DNA of 64,000 bases from an uncultured bacterium (GTDB lineage: Bacteria > Bacteroidota > Bacteroidia > CAILMK01), in NCBI GenBank assembly GCA_903829945.1, contig CAIKRV010000078.1, positions 44,402-108,401 of the forward strand, written 5' to 3'. Shown here piece by piece: positions 9,889 through 18,735 of this stretch. Position 1 is the stretch's first letter, and every line of letters starts with the position of its first letter. A program made the position numbers and the translations under genes. The notes under the pieces were generated by a model that saw only the letters and a program-made list of their open reading frames with translations, was not told the DNA's origin and made no database searches.

Positions 9889-11019
9889 CTACATTCTTAT
9901 CACCGCTCCATCTCTAATCTCCTCATTACCTTTGCTAAGAATTGTATCCCCTTCAGATAGGTGTCCAAATATTTCGATGCTTGTATCTGTTTCATAACCT
10001 TTTTTTACATCAATCCATTTGGCTTTACCTCGTACTATCCTTATGACGAATAAGTGCTCAGTAGATTGTACTAATGCATTTTTTGGTACAATTAAGGCAT
10101 TAGCGCCTCTTTGAATTTTTAAAATTACATCCGCATAAATACCGGATTTTAATTTTTGATTGGCATTAAAAATATCAGCCTCAATAACTTCTGATCGAAT
10201 TCCGGCATTTATACTTCCGGTCGTACGACTAACAGGCACTGTGAAAGTATCCCCTGGAAGCGTTTTCACTGTAAAAGAAATTGAGGTATGAATCAATCTG
10301 GCTGAAGTATAATACTCAGGAATTGCAACCACCAGCCTCAATGTATTTTCATCTTCCAGTTTAAATAATGGTTTTTCTGAATTTTTATTATTGGGTCCCA
10401 CCAGTGCCCCGGGATGTACATTTCTTTCAGTAATGATACCGTCAAATGGTGCACGGAGAATTAAATAGTTTTTTATTTCTGCTATCGATTGGCTGTATGA
10501 TTTAGCTGACGAAACATTTTCTAGAGCAGCAATCATTTGCATACTATCCATTTTCATTTTGGAGGCTGAAATATCTAAATCATTTGCAGCAACAGTTCCT
10601 GGCGTTTTACTGGTAGCTAAAATTCTTTTATAAGTTACAGCGCTAGTTTTATATAATGTTTGTTTTTCTAATAACACAGATTCTGCAGCATGAAGCTTAG
10701 ACAATGCTTCTGCGAATTGTGCTTCTAACTCCGGAGCATCTAATATTGCAATTTTATCTCCCTTTTTTACTTTTGACCCTCTGTCTACTAGAACTTCCCT
10801 GACAAATCCATTAACTTTTGAGTATATTTCTACTTCCTGAAAAGGCTTTATTTCACCAGGTAATTGAATGGAACTGCTTATTTCTCCTTTTTTAATAATT
10901 GTTATTGGTAATTTGTTGTCATTAGACACCATTTTTTCTTCTTTCGATTGTTCCTTGCATGATGCTAAGATTAATAACAGTGCTATAATATTTATAAATT
11001 TATATTTTCTCATTTTCAT
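9889..11019 (-). CDS. RND efflux periplasmic adaptor (membrane fusion lipoprotein)
   Basis: 376 aa from the ATG at 11019. A frame starting at 11076 overlaps the pump gene and places 19 extra residues before the signal sequence. Another ATG at 11013 is equally possible. The lipobox is ILASC, so the protein is a lipid-anchored adaptor. The lipoyl/barrel-sandwich halves are visible as GFVREVLVDRGSKVKKGDKI and LRAPFDGIITERNVHPGALVG. Between them is an alpha-hairpin (about 115-185) that contacts the TolC partner, and a beta-barrel and membrane-proximal domain follow. It links the RND pump to the outer-membrane channel. The gene starts 19 bp after the pump stop and is third in a channel-pump-adaptor operon. 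Confidence 0.9.
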   Translation of the reverse strand: MKMRKYKFINIIALLLILASCKEQSKEEKMVSNDNKLPITIIKKGEISSSIQLPGEIKPFQEVEIYSKVNGFVREVLVDRGSKVKKGDKIAILDAPELEAQFAEALSKLHAAESVLLEKQTLYKTSAVTYKRILATSKTPGTVAANDLDISASKMKMDSMQMIAALENVSSAKSYSQSIAEIKNYLILRAPFDGIITERNVHPGALVGPNNKNSEKPLFKLEDENTLRLVVAIPEYYTSARLIHTSISFTVKTLPGDTFTVPVSRTTGSINAGIRSEVIEADIFNANQKLKSGIYADVILKIQRGANALIVPKNALVQSTEHLFVIRIVRGKAKWIDVKKGYETDTSIEIFGHLSEGDTILSKGNEEIRDGAVIRM

Positions 11020-11038
11020 AATTTTTAATAATTGGAAT

Positions 11039-14000
11039 TTAATTTTGTGAGTTATCGAAGTATTTGCTTTTTTCATCCTCGGGATCTAATGAAACTGAAG
11101 CAATACTTGCATTTTTACGTATAGAAGAAAATGCCAGAGGTAAAATAAACAATGCAGCAAATGTAGAAGCTATCAATCCACCAATTACGGCTCTACCTAA
11201 AGGTGCAGTCTGATCTCCTGCTTCTCCTATGCCGGCTGCCATGGGTATCATTCCTGCAATCATTGCTAAACTAGTCATTAAAATTGGTCTTAATCTGACA
11301 CCGGCTCCAATTATTGCAGCTTGTTCTGCATTATCATTTTCTAATCTCAGTCGTTCTGCATTAGTTACTATCAGGATCGCATTGGCCACTGAAACCCCGG
11401 TGGACATGATGATTCCCATATAGGACTGTAAATTGAGGGTAGATTTTGTAATTATTAATAAAACTAGTGAACCGGCTATAACTGCCGGAATGCTAACTAA
11501 GACTACTAAGGATAGTCCAAACGATTGATAATTTGCAGCTAATAATAAGAAAATTACTAATATAGCCACTATTAAACCCATTTGTAAGCTAGATAATGTC
11601 TCTGCTAATAATTTAACTAATCCATGTTGTTCTATAATTATTCCTTTTGGAGGCGTACCCATGCTTGATAAAATAGCATTGATTTTTGTCGAAACCGTTC
11701 CTAAATCTACACCTTTAATATTTGCTGTTAATGTCACTAACCTTCTTGGTCCCATACGATCATATTCTCCAACGGTAGTATCAATTTTTACATCTGCAAT
11801 ATCCGCTACTATTGGTCTGGAATGATCTGGTTTTAATGGAATGTTTTTGATTGCTTCAAGGTCATTCATCAAGTATTCCGGTACTTCAACTTGGACTTGA
11901 TAGGCATATCCATTTTTAGGATCCATCCAAAGGTTTTTATCCGTAAAGCGACTGGATGATGTAGCTGCAGTTAATGATTTTGAAATTTCAGATACATTAA
12001 GGCCTAATTGGGCAGCGCGTTCACGATCAATATTAATAGTTATTGTGGGATACCTCAAAGGTTCAGAAATTTGGACATCACGCAAATAATCAATTTTCGA
12101 AAGTTTATTTTTTATTTGATCAGCCACCTTTTTTGCATCATCCAAATTTTTACCGGCTACCATTATTTCTACAGGAGTAGGAGAGCCCTGGCTCATTATT
12201 TTACAAGTTAATTCAATCGGCTCAAAGGAGATTTTTAATTCAGGAATTTCATGTGCAATATCAATTCTAAGTTTTTCTTTAAAATCTTCAATATCTGGAT
12301 GAAAATCTTCACTTAATTTCACCTGCATAACTGCTTCATGAGGTCCGCTGTTAAATATAAAAATATTACTGGTTCCATAACTGGAAGGCATCATTCCTAC
12401 AAATGCAGAACTAATACTTACATGATTTGGTCCTGCATCTTTGTCAATAATTTGTAAAACCTTCAATAGTTTTAATTCCGTTCTTTCAATTCTTGTTCCA
12501 TCAGCAGCTCTGATTCTTAACTGAAATTCACTGCTATTTGCTTGCGGTAGGATATCCTTTCCAATAATAAATGCACAAATAATAATTATGCTAAAAATTC
12601 CAATAAAGTAGAATAGTAAAACTTGACGTCTTTTTTTCATTAAACGTCCAAGTGTTTCCATAAATTTAAGCTTTATCTTTTCAAAGCGATTAAGTTTTTT
12701 AGGATGCTTTTCTTCAAATAAGACATCCTTTTGAACATCTGCAACTTCAAATGAATTTAGTGCTAAAGTAGCATGGTGTGAGTGATGATGATGAAATAAA
12801 TTTTCTTTCAACATCCAATTGGCAATTACAGGCACAAATGTTTGAGATAAAATAAAAGATGCAATCATTGCATAACCAATGGATAATGAAAGAGGTAAAA
12901 ACATTGATTTAGGAATCCCTTTCATCATGAATGAAGGAGCAAATACAGCTAAAACACACAATAAAATTAAAAATGCGGGTAAGGCAATTTCACGAGTGGC
13001 ATCCAATATTGCACGAGATTTTAATTTCCCCATTTCTAAATGTTGATGAATGTTTTCAATAGTAACCGTAGCTTGATCAACTAAAATTCCTATGGCTAAT
13101 GCAAGTCCGCTTAAGGTCATTATATTGATGGTTTGTCCCGATAAATAAAGACATAAAACTGATGTTAAAATGGCAATAGGAATAGTTAGTACCACAATTA
13201 AAGCGGAGCGTTTGTCTCCTAAGAATAATAATACCATGAGTCCGGTAAGTATTGCGCCTAGGATTCCTTCACTGATTAAGCTTTTAACTGCATTAATCAC
13301 ATATACCGATTGATCAAATTCATAAGATATTTTAACATCATCAGGCAATAGGCTTTGCATTTGTGGTAATGCTTTTTTTACATTATTTACAACATCCCAA
13401 GTGGAAGCCTCTGCCCGTTTAGTAACTGGGATATAAACTGCTCTTTTACCATTTACTAAGGCGTAACCTGTAGTTACATCAGCACCATCTTCAACAGAGG
13501 CAATATCTCTTATAAAGACGGTAGTTCCACTGCCTTTCCGAATGGGTATTGATAAAAAATCTTTTACTTTTTCGATAACTGAATTAACTGGGCTTAAATA
13601 CATGAAATCTCCCATTCTTATATTCCCGGCAGGTGCGATAGTATTACCCAATGTTATTGCTTTTACGATTTCATCAGGGCTCAATTGATAACTTCGCATC
13701 CTTTCAGGATCTACTTTTATTACTATTGTTCTGGCATTTCCTCCAAACGGAGGCGGTGAAGATACTCCGGGAATGGAGGAAAACATAGCTCGAATTTTTG
13801 TTGAAGCTAAATCTTGAATTTCATTTAACGAACGAGTATTGCTTTTAAAAACGATTTCACCTACTGGCAAGGAGGATGCATCGAATCGCACAACCGTTGG
13901 TGGTACCGTCCCGGCCGGTAAATAGCTCATCACACGATTGACTTGAGAGGCAACTTCACCTGCGGCTTGTGCCATATCTGTCCCTTCATAAAAGCTTAAT

Positions 14001-14275
14001 TTTATTAAGGATAATCCTTGGATGTTTTTTACCTCAATATTCTTAATTCCACTAACGTATAGAAATTGATCTTGATATCGAGTGGATATAAATCCTTCCA
14101 TTTGTGCAGGTGACATTCCGCCATATTGTTGTGCTATATAAATGGTAGGTAAATCTAATTTAGGAAATATATCAACAGGGATATTGAATATTGAAGCCAA
14201 TGAAAAACTAAATATACTAATAATTGCTACAATTATTGTTATTGGATTTCTAAGTGCACTTTTTAATAATGACAT
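11039..14275 (-). CDS. RND efflux pump, inner-membrane permease (HAE1/AcrB-like subfamily)
   Basis: 1078 aa, full RND length with twelve membrane helices in two homologous halves and two large periplasmic loops. N-terminal features are IPVDIFPKLDLPTIYI and the porter-domain region VSQVNRVMSYLPAG. The helix-4 motif is LAIGILVDQATVTIENIH, so the AcrB Asp407-Asp408 pair is Asp400-Gln401 here. In helix 10 the essential AcrB Lys940 position is Ala964 (GVSVANAILIV). This pattern suggests a subfamily with a different coupling mechanism; I recall related Bacteroidota pumps with Asp-Glu and no lysine. The central cytoplasmic loop has a histidine cluster, HHHHSHH, at 495-501. The substrate is not predictable: drugs, lipids or metals are all possible. 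The gene starts 11 bp after the channel gene. Confidence 0.93.
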   Translation of the reverse strand: MSLLKSALRNPITIIVAIISIFSFSLASIFNIPVDIFPKLDLPTIYIAQQYGGMSPAQMEGFISTRYQDQFLYVSGIKNIEVKNIQGLSLIKLSFYEGTDMAQAAGEVASQVNRVMSYLPAGTVPPTVVRFDASSLPVGEIVFKSNTRSLNEIQDLASTKIRAMFSSIPGVSSPPPFGGNARTIVIKVDPERMRSYQLSPDEIVKAITLGNTIAPAGNIRMGDFMYLSPVNSVIEKVKDFLSIPIRKGSGTTVFIRDIASVEDGADVTTGYALVNGKRAVYIPVTKRAEASTWDVVNNVKKALPQMQSLLPDDVKISYEFDQSVYVINAVKSLISEGILGAILTGLMVLLFLGDKRSALIVVLTIPIAILTSVLCLYLSGQTINIMTLSGLALAIGILVDQATVTIENIHQHLEMGKLKSRAILDATREIALPAFLILLCVLAVFAPSFMMKGIPKSMFLPLSLSIGYAMIASFILSQTFVPVIANWMLKENLFHHHHSHHATLALNSFEVADVQKDVLFEEKHPKKLNRFEKIKLKFMETLGRLMKKRRQVLLFYFIGIFSIIIICAFIIGKDILPQANSSEFQLRIRAADGTRIERTELKLLKVLQIIDKDAGPNHVSISSAFVGMMPSSYGTSNIFIFNSGPHEAVMQVKLSEDFHPDIEDFKEKLRIDIAHEIPELKISFEPIELTCKIMSQGSPTPVEIMVAGKNLDDAKKVADQIKNKLSKIDYLRDVQISEPLRYPTITINIDRERAAQLGLNVSEISKSLTAATSSSRFTDKNLWMDPKNGYAYQVQVEVPEYLMNDLEAIKNIPLKPDHSRPIVADIADVKIDTTVGEYDRMGPRRLVTLTANIKGVDLGTVSTKINAILSSMGTPPKGIIIEQHGLVKLLAETLSSLQMGLIVAILVIFLLLAANYQSFGLSLVVLVSIPAVIAGSLVLLIITKSTLNLQSYMGIIMSTGVSVANAILIVTNAERLRLENDNAEQAAIIGAGVRLRPILMTSLAMIAGMIPMAAGIGEAGDQTAPLGRAVIGGLIASTFAALFILPLAFSSIRKNASIASVSLDPEDEKSKYFDNSQN

Positions 14276-14286
14276 AAGAAATAATT

Positions 14287-15672
14287 TTAAAATTGTTTTG
14301 TAAAAATACTTAAGTCACCTATGGATTCTGCTTTAAATAGTAATGCCTTCCAAGCTGCATTTATATAAATTGTTTGCGCAGTTTCCGCTCTATTTAAATT
14401 GTATAAAGCCTGTGCCAAATCAACGATACTTGCTAAACCGTTATTGTACATAGTTAATTTTTGATTGTAATTATCAGTCCCTGCTTTTAGTTGATTAGGA
14501 GCTTCATTTGCTTGTTTTAAAGAAAGGACTAAATTGTCATCTGCTAATTGCTGTTCATTTTTAAGTTCTTGTTTAATGCCATTTAGATTTTCCTTTTCCG
14601 ATGCTATTTTTAGATGTTCAACCCTTTTTAATAAAATGTTTTTTGGAATATCTGATATTGTAAATGTACATGCTATTCCAATTGCGTAATTAAAGCGAGT
14701 TAAATTAGTTCCTTCATTAAAAGAAGTTGAATTTTCAGATTTTGAAATAGGAGACAAACCACTTCCGCGTCCCCAATCCGCCCCTAACAAGGAGAATTTT
14801 GGCAAGTAATTCAGAGCGATATAATGTTCTTTAGCTTGACTTTCTTTTATTCTACTTTCGAAATATCGAACTAAAGGATGATTTATTACGCTATGTATAG
14901 TATCAAGTTTTAATAAGGCGTTAGAAAAACTCATTGTATCCGGATTAAATTCATTATTTAAAATTCCGATACTATTCGCGAGAATATTTTTTTGTTCATT
15001 CTCTTTTTTTTCAAGCTCAAATAATTGCAACTTGGCATTGGATATTTCAGCCGCCGCAAAACTTGAATCTACGCCTGGTTTGAGCCCATTACGTACATTA
15101 GCAATGATAGATTTTTGTAAAGTTAACGCGCGCTCAAGATTTTTTTCTTGGACAATTTTTAATTGGTGATAACTTAGAAAATCCAAATAACTAATACATA
15201 TTCTAATATACATGTTAAATTTTTCATTTTCATAAGCTCCTAGTTCAGTTGCATATGATGCTTTAGAAATGTTAACCTTTGCTCTTATTTGACCAAATCC
15301 ATACAATGGCAATTCTAAATAGGCTAATCCGATGCTGCCAAAATATGATTTAGGATCACTGGTATTATTAATGGCTCCTGAAATGGGTACCACAACACCA
15401 TAGGGGAAATAAGTACCTGCTAAAGAATTTGCAGTTGCATTGTCTATTTGTGCATGCAACTTAATATTTGGCAGGTAGTCCATCTGACTGGCTAAAATAT
15501 TTGCTTTTGCTGAAGATACTTGAAGTTGCTTAGCTTTTATTTGAGGATAATTTTTCTCTGCTAATATTAATGCATCTTTTAGACTTAATGACTTTAACTG
15601 CGCCGTAATTGAGGTACAAACCATACAAGCCAATACAAGCTGTATCATTTTAAATACTTTTAAATTACTCAT
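14287..15672 (-). CDS. TolC-like outer-membrane efflux channel
   Basis: 461 aa. A signal peptide ends at ...CTSITAQ, followed by SLSLKDALILAEKNYPQIKAKQLQVSSAKANI, the classic start of an outer-membrane-factor repeat. Two long coiled-coil helical hairpins (about 160-240 and 360-430) and short beta segments give the duplicated TolC fold. It forms the outer-membrane exit duct of the RND complex encoded downstream. It is the first gene of the operon and starts at the ATG at 15672; Met9 at 15648 is an alternative. The leader region upstream carries several short hairpins (see 15708-16042). Confidence 0.92.
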   Translation of the reverse strand: MSNLKVFKMIQLVLACMVCTSITAQLKSLSLKDALILAEKNYPQIKAKQLQVSSAKANILASQMDYLPNIKLHAQIDNATANSLAGTYFPYGVVVPISGAINNTSDPKSYFGSIGLAYLELPLYGFGQIRAKVNISKASYATELGAYENEKFNMYIRICISYLDFLSYHQLKIVQEKNLERALTLQKSIIANVRNGLKPGVDSSFAAAEISNAKLQLFELEKKENEQKNILANSIGILNNEFNPDTMSFSNALLKLDTIHSVINHPLVRYFESRIKESQAKEHYIALNYLPKFSLLGADWGRGSGLSPISKSENSTSFNEGTNLTRFNYAIGIACTFTISDIPKNILLKRVEHLKIASEKENLNGIKQELKNEQQLADDNLVLSLKQANEAPNQLKAGTDNYNQKLTMYNNGLASIVDLAQALYNLNRAETAQTIYINAAWKALLFKAESIGDLSIFTKQF

Positions 15673-15707
15673 ATTATATCTATTGTTTAAGAATTAAAAT
15701 TAAATAG

Positions 15708-16042
15708 TGCATCTTGCACCTGTTTTGGATAATTTTGGTAGAAGGATAACTACCTTATAGAGAGGGGTGAAACCTCTATAAAAGTCAAATTCTAAACAGA
15801 CAATTGACAATATGTAGGCTCACCTTGCGTAAGCCTATGCTTGGATGTGGGATAGGGATGAAATTTAATTTTGACTTCAGTTCCAATTTTGCAGTTGGAA
15901 GAAATGACTTTATTAAGACGTTAAAATGAGCCAACAGTGAACAAAGTGCCTTTCCATGGTTAGTAACAATGGCTTGCATTCGTACCCTTGGCGGAAAATG
16001 TGATTTACATTTTAATAAACTATTGCTGTTTGAAACAATAGT
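15708..16042. other. Intergenic block with six small perfect hairpins
   Basis: The 709-bp gap between the TolC-like gene and the porin contains six perfect short stems: 15708-15712/15715-15719 (5 bp), 15737-15741/15750-15754 (5 bp), 15756-15762/15774-15780 (7 bp), 15815-15820/15832-15837 (6 bp), 15881-15886/15895-15900 (6 bp) and 16019-16025/16036-16042 (7 bp). The base composition is richer in G and C than the flanking spacer. The first three stems lie in the 5' leader of the TolC-like gene. The block could be a structured RNA, a set of operators or a decayed coding remnant. I cannot assign it to a known RNA family. Confidence 0.4.
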
Positions 16043-16168
16043 GCTTGTATTATTAAAGGAACGGCTTGTGTGCAGGAATATCGACGCATTGTCATAAATA
16101 ACAGTAAATAAAAGCCTTAGAATAAAAATTCCAACTAAAAATCTGCTATATTTAGTGCTCCTCGTCAC
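15785..16168 (-). CDS. Doubtful 127-aa ORF in the hairpin-rich spacer
   Basis: An ATG-initiated frame of 127 codons lies between the TolC-like gene and the porin. It has a hydrophobic start (YSRFLVGIFILRLLFTVIYD) but no recognisable domain, and its later part (LELKSKLNFIPIPHPSIGL) looks unlike a conserved protein. The plus strand of the same stretch also reads as one long frame with only a single TGA (near 15927), which includes MKFNFDFSSNFAVGRNDFIK. Two overlapping open strands suggest a decayed gene or a non-coding conserved element rather than a working protein here. Confidence 0.15.
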   Translation of the reverse strand: MTRSTKYSRFLVGIFILRLLFTVIYDNASIFLHTSRSFNNTSTIVSNSNSLLKCKSHFPPRVRMQAIVTNHGKALCSLLAHFNVLIKSFLPTAKLELKSKLNFIPIPHPSIGLRKVSLHIVNCLFRI

Positions 16169-16273
16169 GAATTAAATTTCAATAATAAAATTATTAGACA
16201 AAGTTATGTACTAAAGTTTAAGATTTTGAGCGTACGTAAAATTTAATTTTTTGATAGTGTAGGACTAAGGCTT

Positions 16274-16324
16274 GTTAACAATTACATAACATATGAGTAA
16301 AGTTAGCTTAACAATTCCGTAACA
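16274..16324 (+). promoter_or_regulatory. PHO-box-like array upstream of the porin (four clear half-sites plus one weak)
   Basis: Seven-base half-sites start at 16274 (GTTAACA), 16285 (CATAACA), 16296 (AGTAAAG, weak), 16307 (CTTAACA) and 16318 (CGTAACA), exactly 11 bp apart, with AT-rich 4-bp spacers. This is the 7+4 direct-repeat geometry bound by PhoB-type OmpR-family regulators in other phyla, although the core differs from the E. coli consensus. The array abuts a -7-like octamer CAACTTTG at 16323-16330, one mismatch from TAnnTTTG, so it sits where an activator would replace a -33 element. The regulator gene itself is not in this window. Confidence 0.7.
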
Positions 16325-16381
16325 ACTTTGCACCATTAATAAACAGTGTAAAACTTGTTAAATACAATTAATTTAATATTT

Positions 16382-17629
16382 ATGAAAAAAAGGTTATTGA
16401 CACTTGCATTTGCCACATTTACGTTGGCTGCAATGCTACCGGGCGCGGTGAACGCACAAACAACCACTACAGACGCTCCTGCTACCGATGAGTTCAAGCC
16501 ATCCGGTAAACTTTGGGGTTATGCATTTGGTGATTATTCTTATAAAGTACATGCTGACTCTACAGGTACTGCTGGTAAGAGAACTAGTCCGGGAAACCAA
16601 TATTTAGGTCAAGCGAAAGACTTTGGTTCATTTGCTTTCAGACGTATATATTTGGGGTATGACTATAATTTTGCTCCAACCGTTAAAACTCAATTATTGT
16701 TGGCTCATGAAAGTGATGCAACATTAGCTGCTGATGGAAATCGTACTTTTTATATCAAGTTAGCTAATATTCGTTGGACATTTGCAAAAAATACTGATTT
16801 AGTAGTTGGTTCTCAAGAAACACCGGGCTTCCCTATGTTGGAAGAAAAAATTTGGGGATATAGATCTATTGAAAAAACCATTACGGATTTCAGAAAGATT
16901 ATTACCTCAACAGATTTAGGTGCTTCTATCCAAGGTAAATTTAATGACAAAGGAGATTATGGATATAATTTCTTATTCTCCAATGGTTCTGTTGCTGCTC
17001 CTGAAAATGATCCTTACAAAAAATTATCTGCTGATGTTTATGGTAAATTCATGGATCAAAAAATCGTAATTGATCTTTATGGAGATTATAATTTGAGCAA
17101 ACGTACTCCTACTGAAGTAAGTAAAGCTACTGGTAAGTTATTTGCTGCTTATACAACTCCGGGATTAACAGTTGGTGTTACTGTATTTGAACAAGTACAA
17201 GAACATGCTGTAACTTATACTGAAAGTGGTTCCACAACCAAATTAAACAAAAATGCTGTAGTATTTGGATACTCTGCTTTTGTAACCGGTGCAATAATTA
17301 AAGATAAGTTGAATTTCTTTGCCCGTTATGATAATTTCAATCCTGATAATTCTTATAACAGCAGCCGTACTTATTCTGCGGGTAGCTCTTATTATACTAC
17401 TACTACCGGTGGTATTTTAGCACCGGTTCTTGAAAATTTCATCACTTTAGGTGTTGATTGGATGCCGGCTAAAAATGTTCATTTCATGCCAAATATTTGG
17501 ATTGATACTTATTCTAATCCGGCTGCAAATGCAATTAAGTTGAACAAATCTGATAATGATATTGAAGCTCGTATGACTTTCTACTATATTTTCGGTAAGG
17601 AAAATAACAATATACCGAACAAATTGTAA
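16382..17629 (+). CDS. Outer-membrane porin, probably for phosphate
   Basis: 415 aa from the ATG at 16382; an upstream in-frame TTG at 16355 would only lengthen the N-terminus ahead of the signal peptide (ends ...GAVNAQ). The mature protein is a succession of beta strands with aromatic ends and a likely final strand FYYIFGKENNNIPNKL, in the style of the OprO/OprP porin superfamily. Motifs such as SFAFRRIYLGYDYNFAPTVKTQ and FVVGSQETPG-like strands fit that barrel. The assignment to phosphate rests on context: a PHO-box-like array lies directly upstream and PstS1 follows by 29 bp in the same transcript. It could also be a more general anion porin. Confidence 0.75.
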   Translation: MKKRLLTLAFATFTLAAMLPGAVNAQTTTTDAPATDEFKPSGKLWGYAFGDYSYKVHADSTGTAGKRTSPGNQYLGQAKDFGSFAFRRIYLGYDYNFAPTVKTQLLLAHESDATLAADGNRTFYIKLANIRWTFAKNTDLVVGSQETPGFPMLEEKIWGYRSIEKTITDFRKIITSTDLGASIQGKFNDKGDYGYNFLFSNGSVAAPENDPYKKLSADVYGKFMDQKIVIDLYGDYNLSKRTPTEVSKATGKLFAAYTTPGLTVGVTVFEQVQEHAVTYTESGSTTKLNKNAVVFGYSAFVTGAIIKDKLNFFARYDNFNPDNSYNSSRTYSAGSSYYTTTTGGILAPVLENFITLGVDWMPAKNVHFMPNIWIDTYSNPAANAIKLNKSDNDIEARMTFYYIFGKENNNIPNKL

Positions 17630-17658
17630 TTATTGATAACCATTAAATTTTATAAACT

Positions 17659-18480
17659 ATGAAATCTTTAAAATTAATCATTGCTCTTTTCCTTTCAGGA
17701 ATGGTGAGCTTTGGTACTCAGGGACAGCTTAAAATAAAGGGAAGTGATACTGTATTGCCTTTATCCCAAAAAGAAGCTGAAAAATATATGGCTTCTCACA
17801 AAGGAGCAAATATTTCTGTATCCGGTGGAGGAAGCGGTGTGGGCATTACTGCTCTTATTGATAACAACACTGATATTGCAATGTCTTCTCGTTCTATGAA
17901 AATGGAAGAGAAAATGAAATTGAATGATACTAAAAGAGCATTCAAGGAAGTAATGATTGCAAAGGATGCTTTGGCTGTAATTGTAAATAAAAGCAACCCT
18001 GTAAGCAAACTAACTCGTCAACAATTAGAAGATATTTTCACAGGAAAAATAACTAATTGGAAAGAAGTAGGAGGCCCTGATTTAAAGATTATCGTTTATA
18101 CACGTGAATCTAGCTCCGGTACCTATGAATTTTTCAAAGAACACGTAATGATGAAAAAGAATTACGCTGCTGATGCTTTGGCAAAACCTGCTACCGGTGA
18201 TATTGTTCAAAGTGTAAGCCAAACCAAAGGAGCTATTGGTTATGTAGGCCTAGCCTATTTATCTAAAACGGTAAATTCTATTGCCGTTAGCTTTGATGGC
18301 AAAACATTTGAAAAACCAAGTTTCAAAGGTGCTAAAACCGGTACATATCCGGTATCAAGACCATTATTTTATTATTACTTAGTTTCTAAGGAAAAAGAGG
18401 TTAAGCCTTTCTTAGATTATATCCTATCAAAAGAAGGTCAAAAGATCGTTGATGAAGTAGGATATGTATCAATAAAATAA
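17659..18480 (+). CDS. pstS: Periplasmic phosphate-binding protein PstS (soluble copy)
   Basis: 273 aa with a signal peptide ending ...GTQGQ and no lipobox, so it is soluble in the periplasm. Ligand-binding motifs of the PstS family are KIKGSDTVLPL, SVSGGGSGVGI and RESSSGTYEFF, and AIGYVG is also present. It captures inorganic phosphate and delivers it to PstCA. Because it is cotranscribed with a porin and stops at a terminator before the pst operon, it probably acts as an extra, strongly induced binding protein. The second PstS (20476) is a lipoprotein and differs in its ligand loop (REQSSGSYAFF). Confidence 0.93.
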   Translation: MKSLKLIIALFLSGMVSFGTQGQLKIKGSDTVLPLSQKEAEKYMASHKGANISVSGGGSGVGITALIDNNTDIAMSSRSMKMEEKMKLNDTKRAFKEVMIAKDALAVIVNKSNPVSKLTRQQLEDIFTGKITNWKEVGGPDLKIIVYTRESSSGTYEFFKEHVMMKKNYAADALAKPATGDIVQSVSQTKGAIGYVGLAYLSKTVNSIAVSFDGKTFEKPSFKGAKTGTYPVSRPLFYYYLVSKEKEVKPFLDYILSKEGQKIVDEVGYVSIK

Positions 18481-18538
18481 TTGGGCAATCATTTTAAGAT
18501 GGCCACAATTTAGAATGTTTAGTTAATAATGGCAGAGG

Positions 18539-18568
18539 CGCCCGGAATTAATTCCGGGCGTTTTTTTT
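18539..18568 (+). terminator. Intrinsic terminator after porin-pstS
   Basis: A perfect 22-bp palindrome (18539-18560) with a CGCCCGG arm is followed by eight T residues (18561-18568). It separates the porin-pstS unit from the DUF47-PiT-pst unit, so the second PHO-box array downstream is needed for the latter. Confidence 0.93.
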
Positions 18569-18637
18569 AATTATTTTCAACATTAATACTAATTTTTATT
18601 TTCGCAACACATTGTTAAACAATAATATAAAAAAGTG

Positions 18638-18710
18638 CTTAACAATAACTTAATATTGAGCTAACATTAGCTTAATAATTGGGAAATCATAGCGTAACAA
18701 TTACTTAATA
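18638..18710 (+). promoter_or_regulatory. PHO-box-like array of seven half-sites upstream of DUF47-PiT-pst
   Basis: Half-sites start at 18638 (CTTAACA), 18649 (CTTAATA), 18660 (GCTAACA), 18671 (CTTAATA), 18682 (GGAAATC, degenerate), 18693 (CGTAACA) and 18704 (CTTAATA). The period is exactly 11 bp over 73 bp, with 4-bp spacers that are mostly A/T. An upstream inverted repeat (ATTGTT-A-AACAAT, 18611-18623) precedes it. The array is followed by a perfect -7 element at 18728-18735. The geometry matches tandem PhoB dimer binding, and the targets are all phosphate genes. Confidence 0.78.
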
Positions 18711-18727
18711 CTGAAATTGGTTTTTAT

Positions 18728-18735
18728 TAACTTTG
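18728..18735 (+). promoter_or_regulatory. Bacteroidota -7 element of the DUF47-PiT-pst operon
   Basis: TAACTTTG matches TAnnTTTG exactly, 17 bp after the last half-site of the array. It predicts a start near 18742 and a leader of only about 12 nt before the ATG at 18754. Confidence 0.6.
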
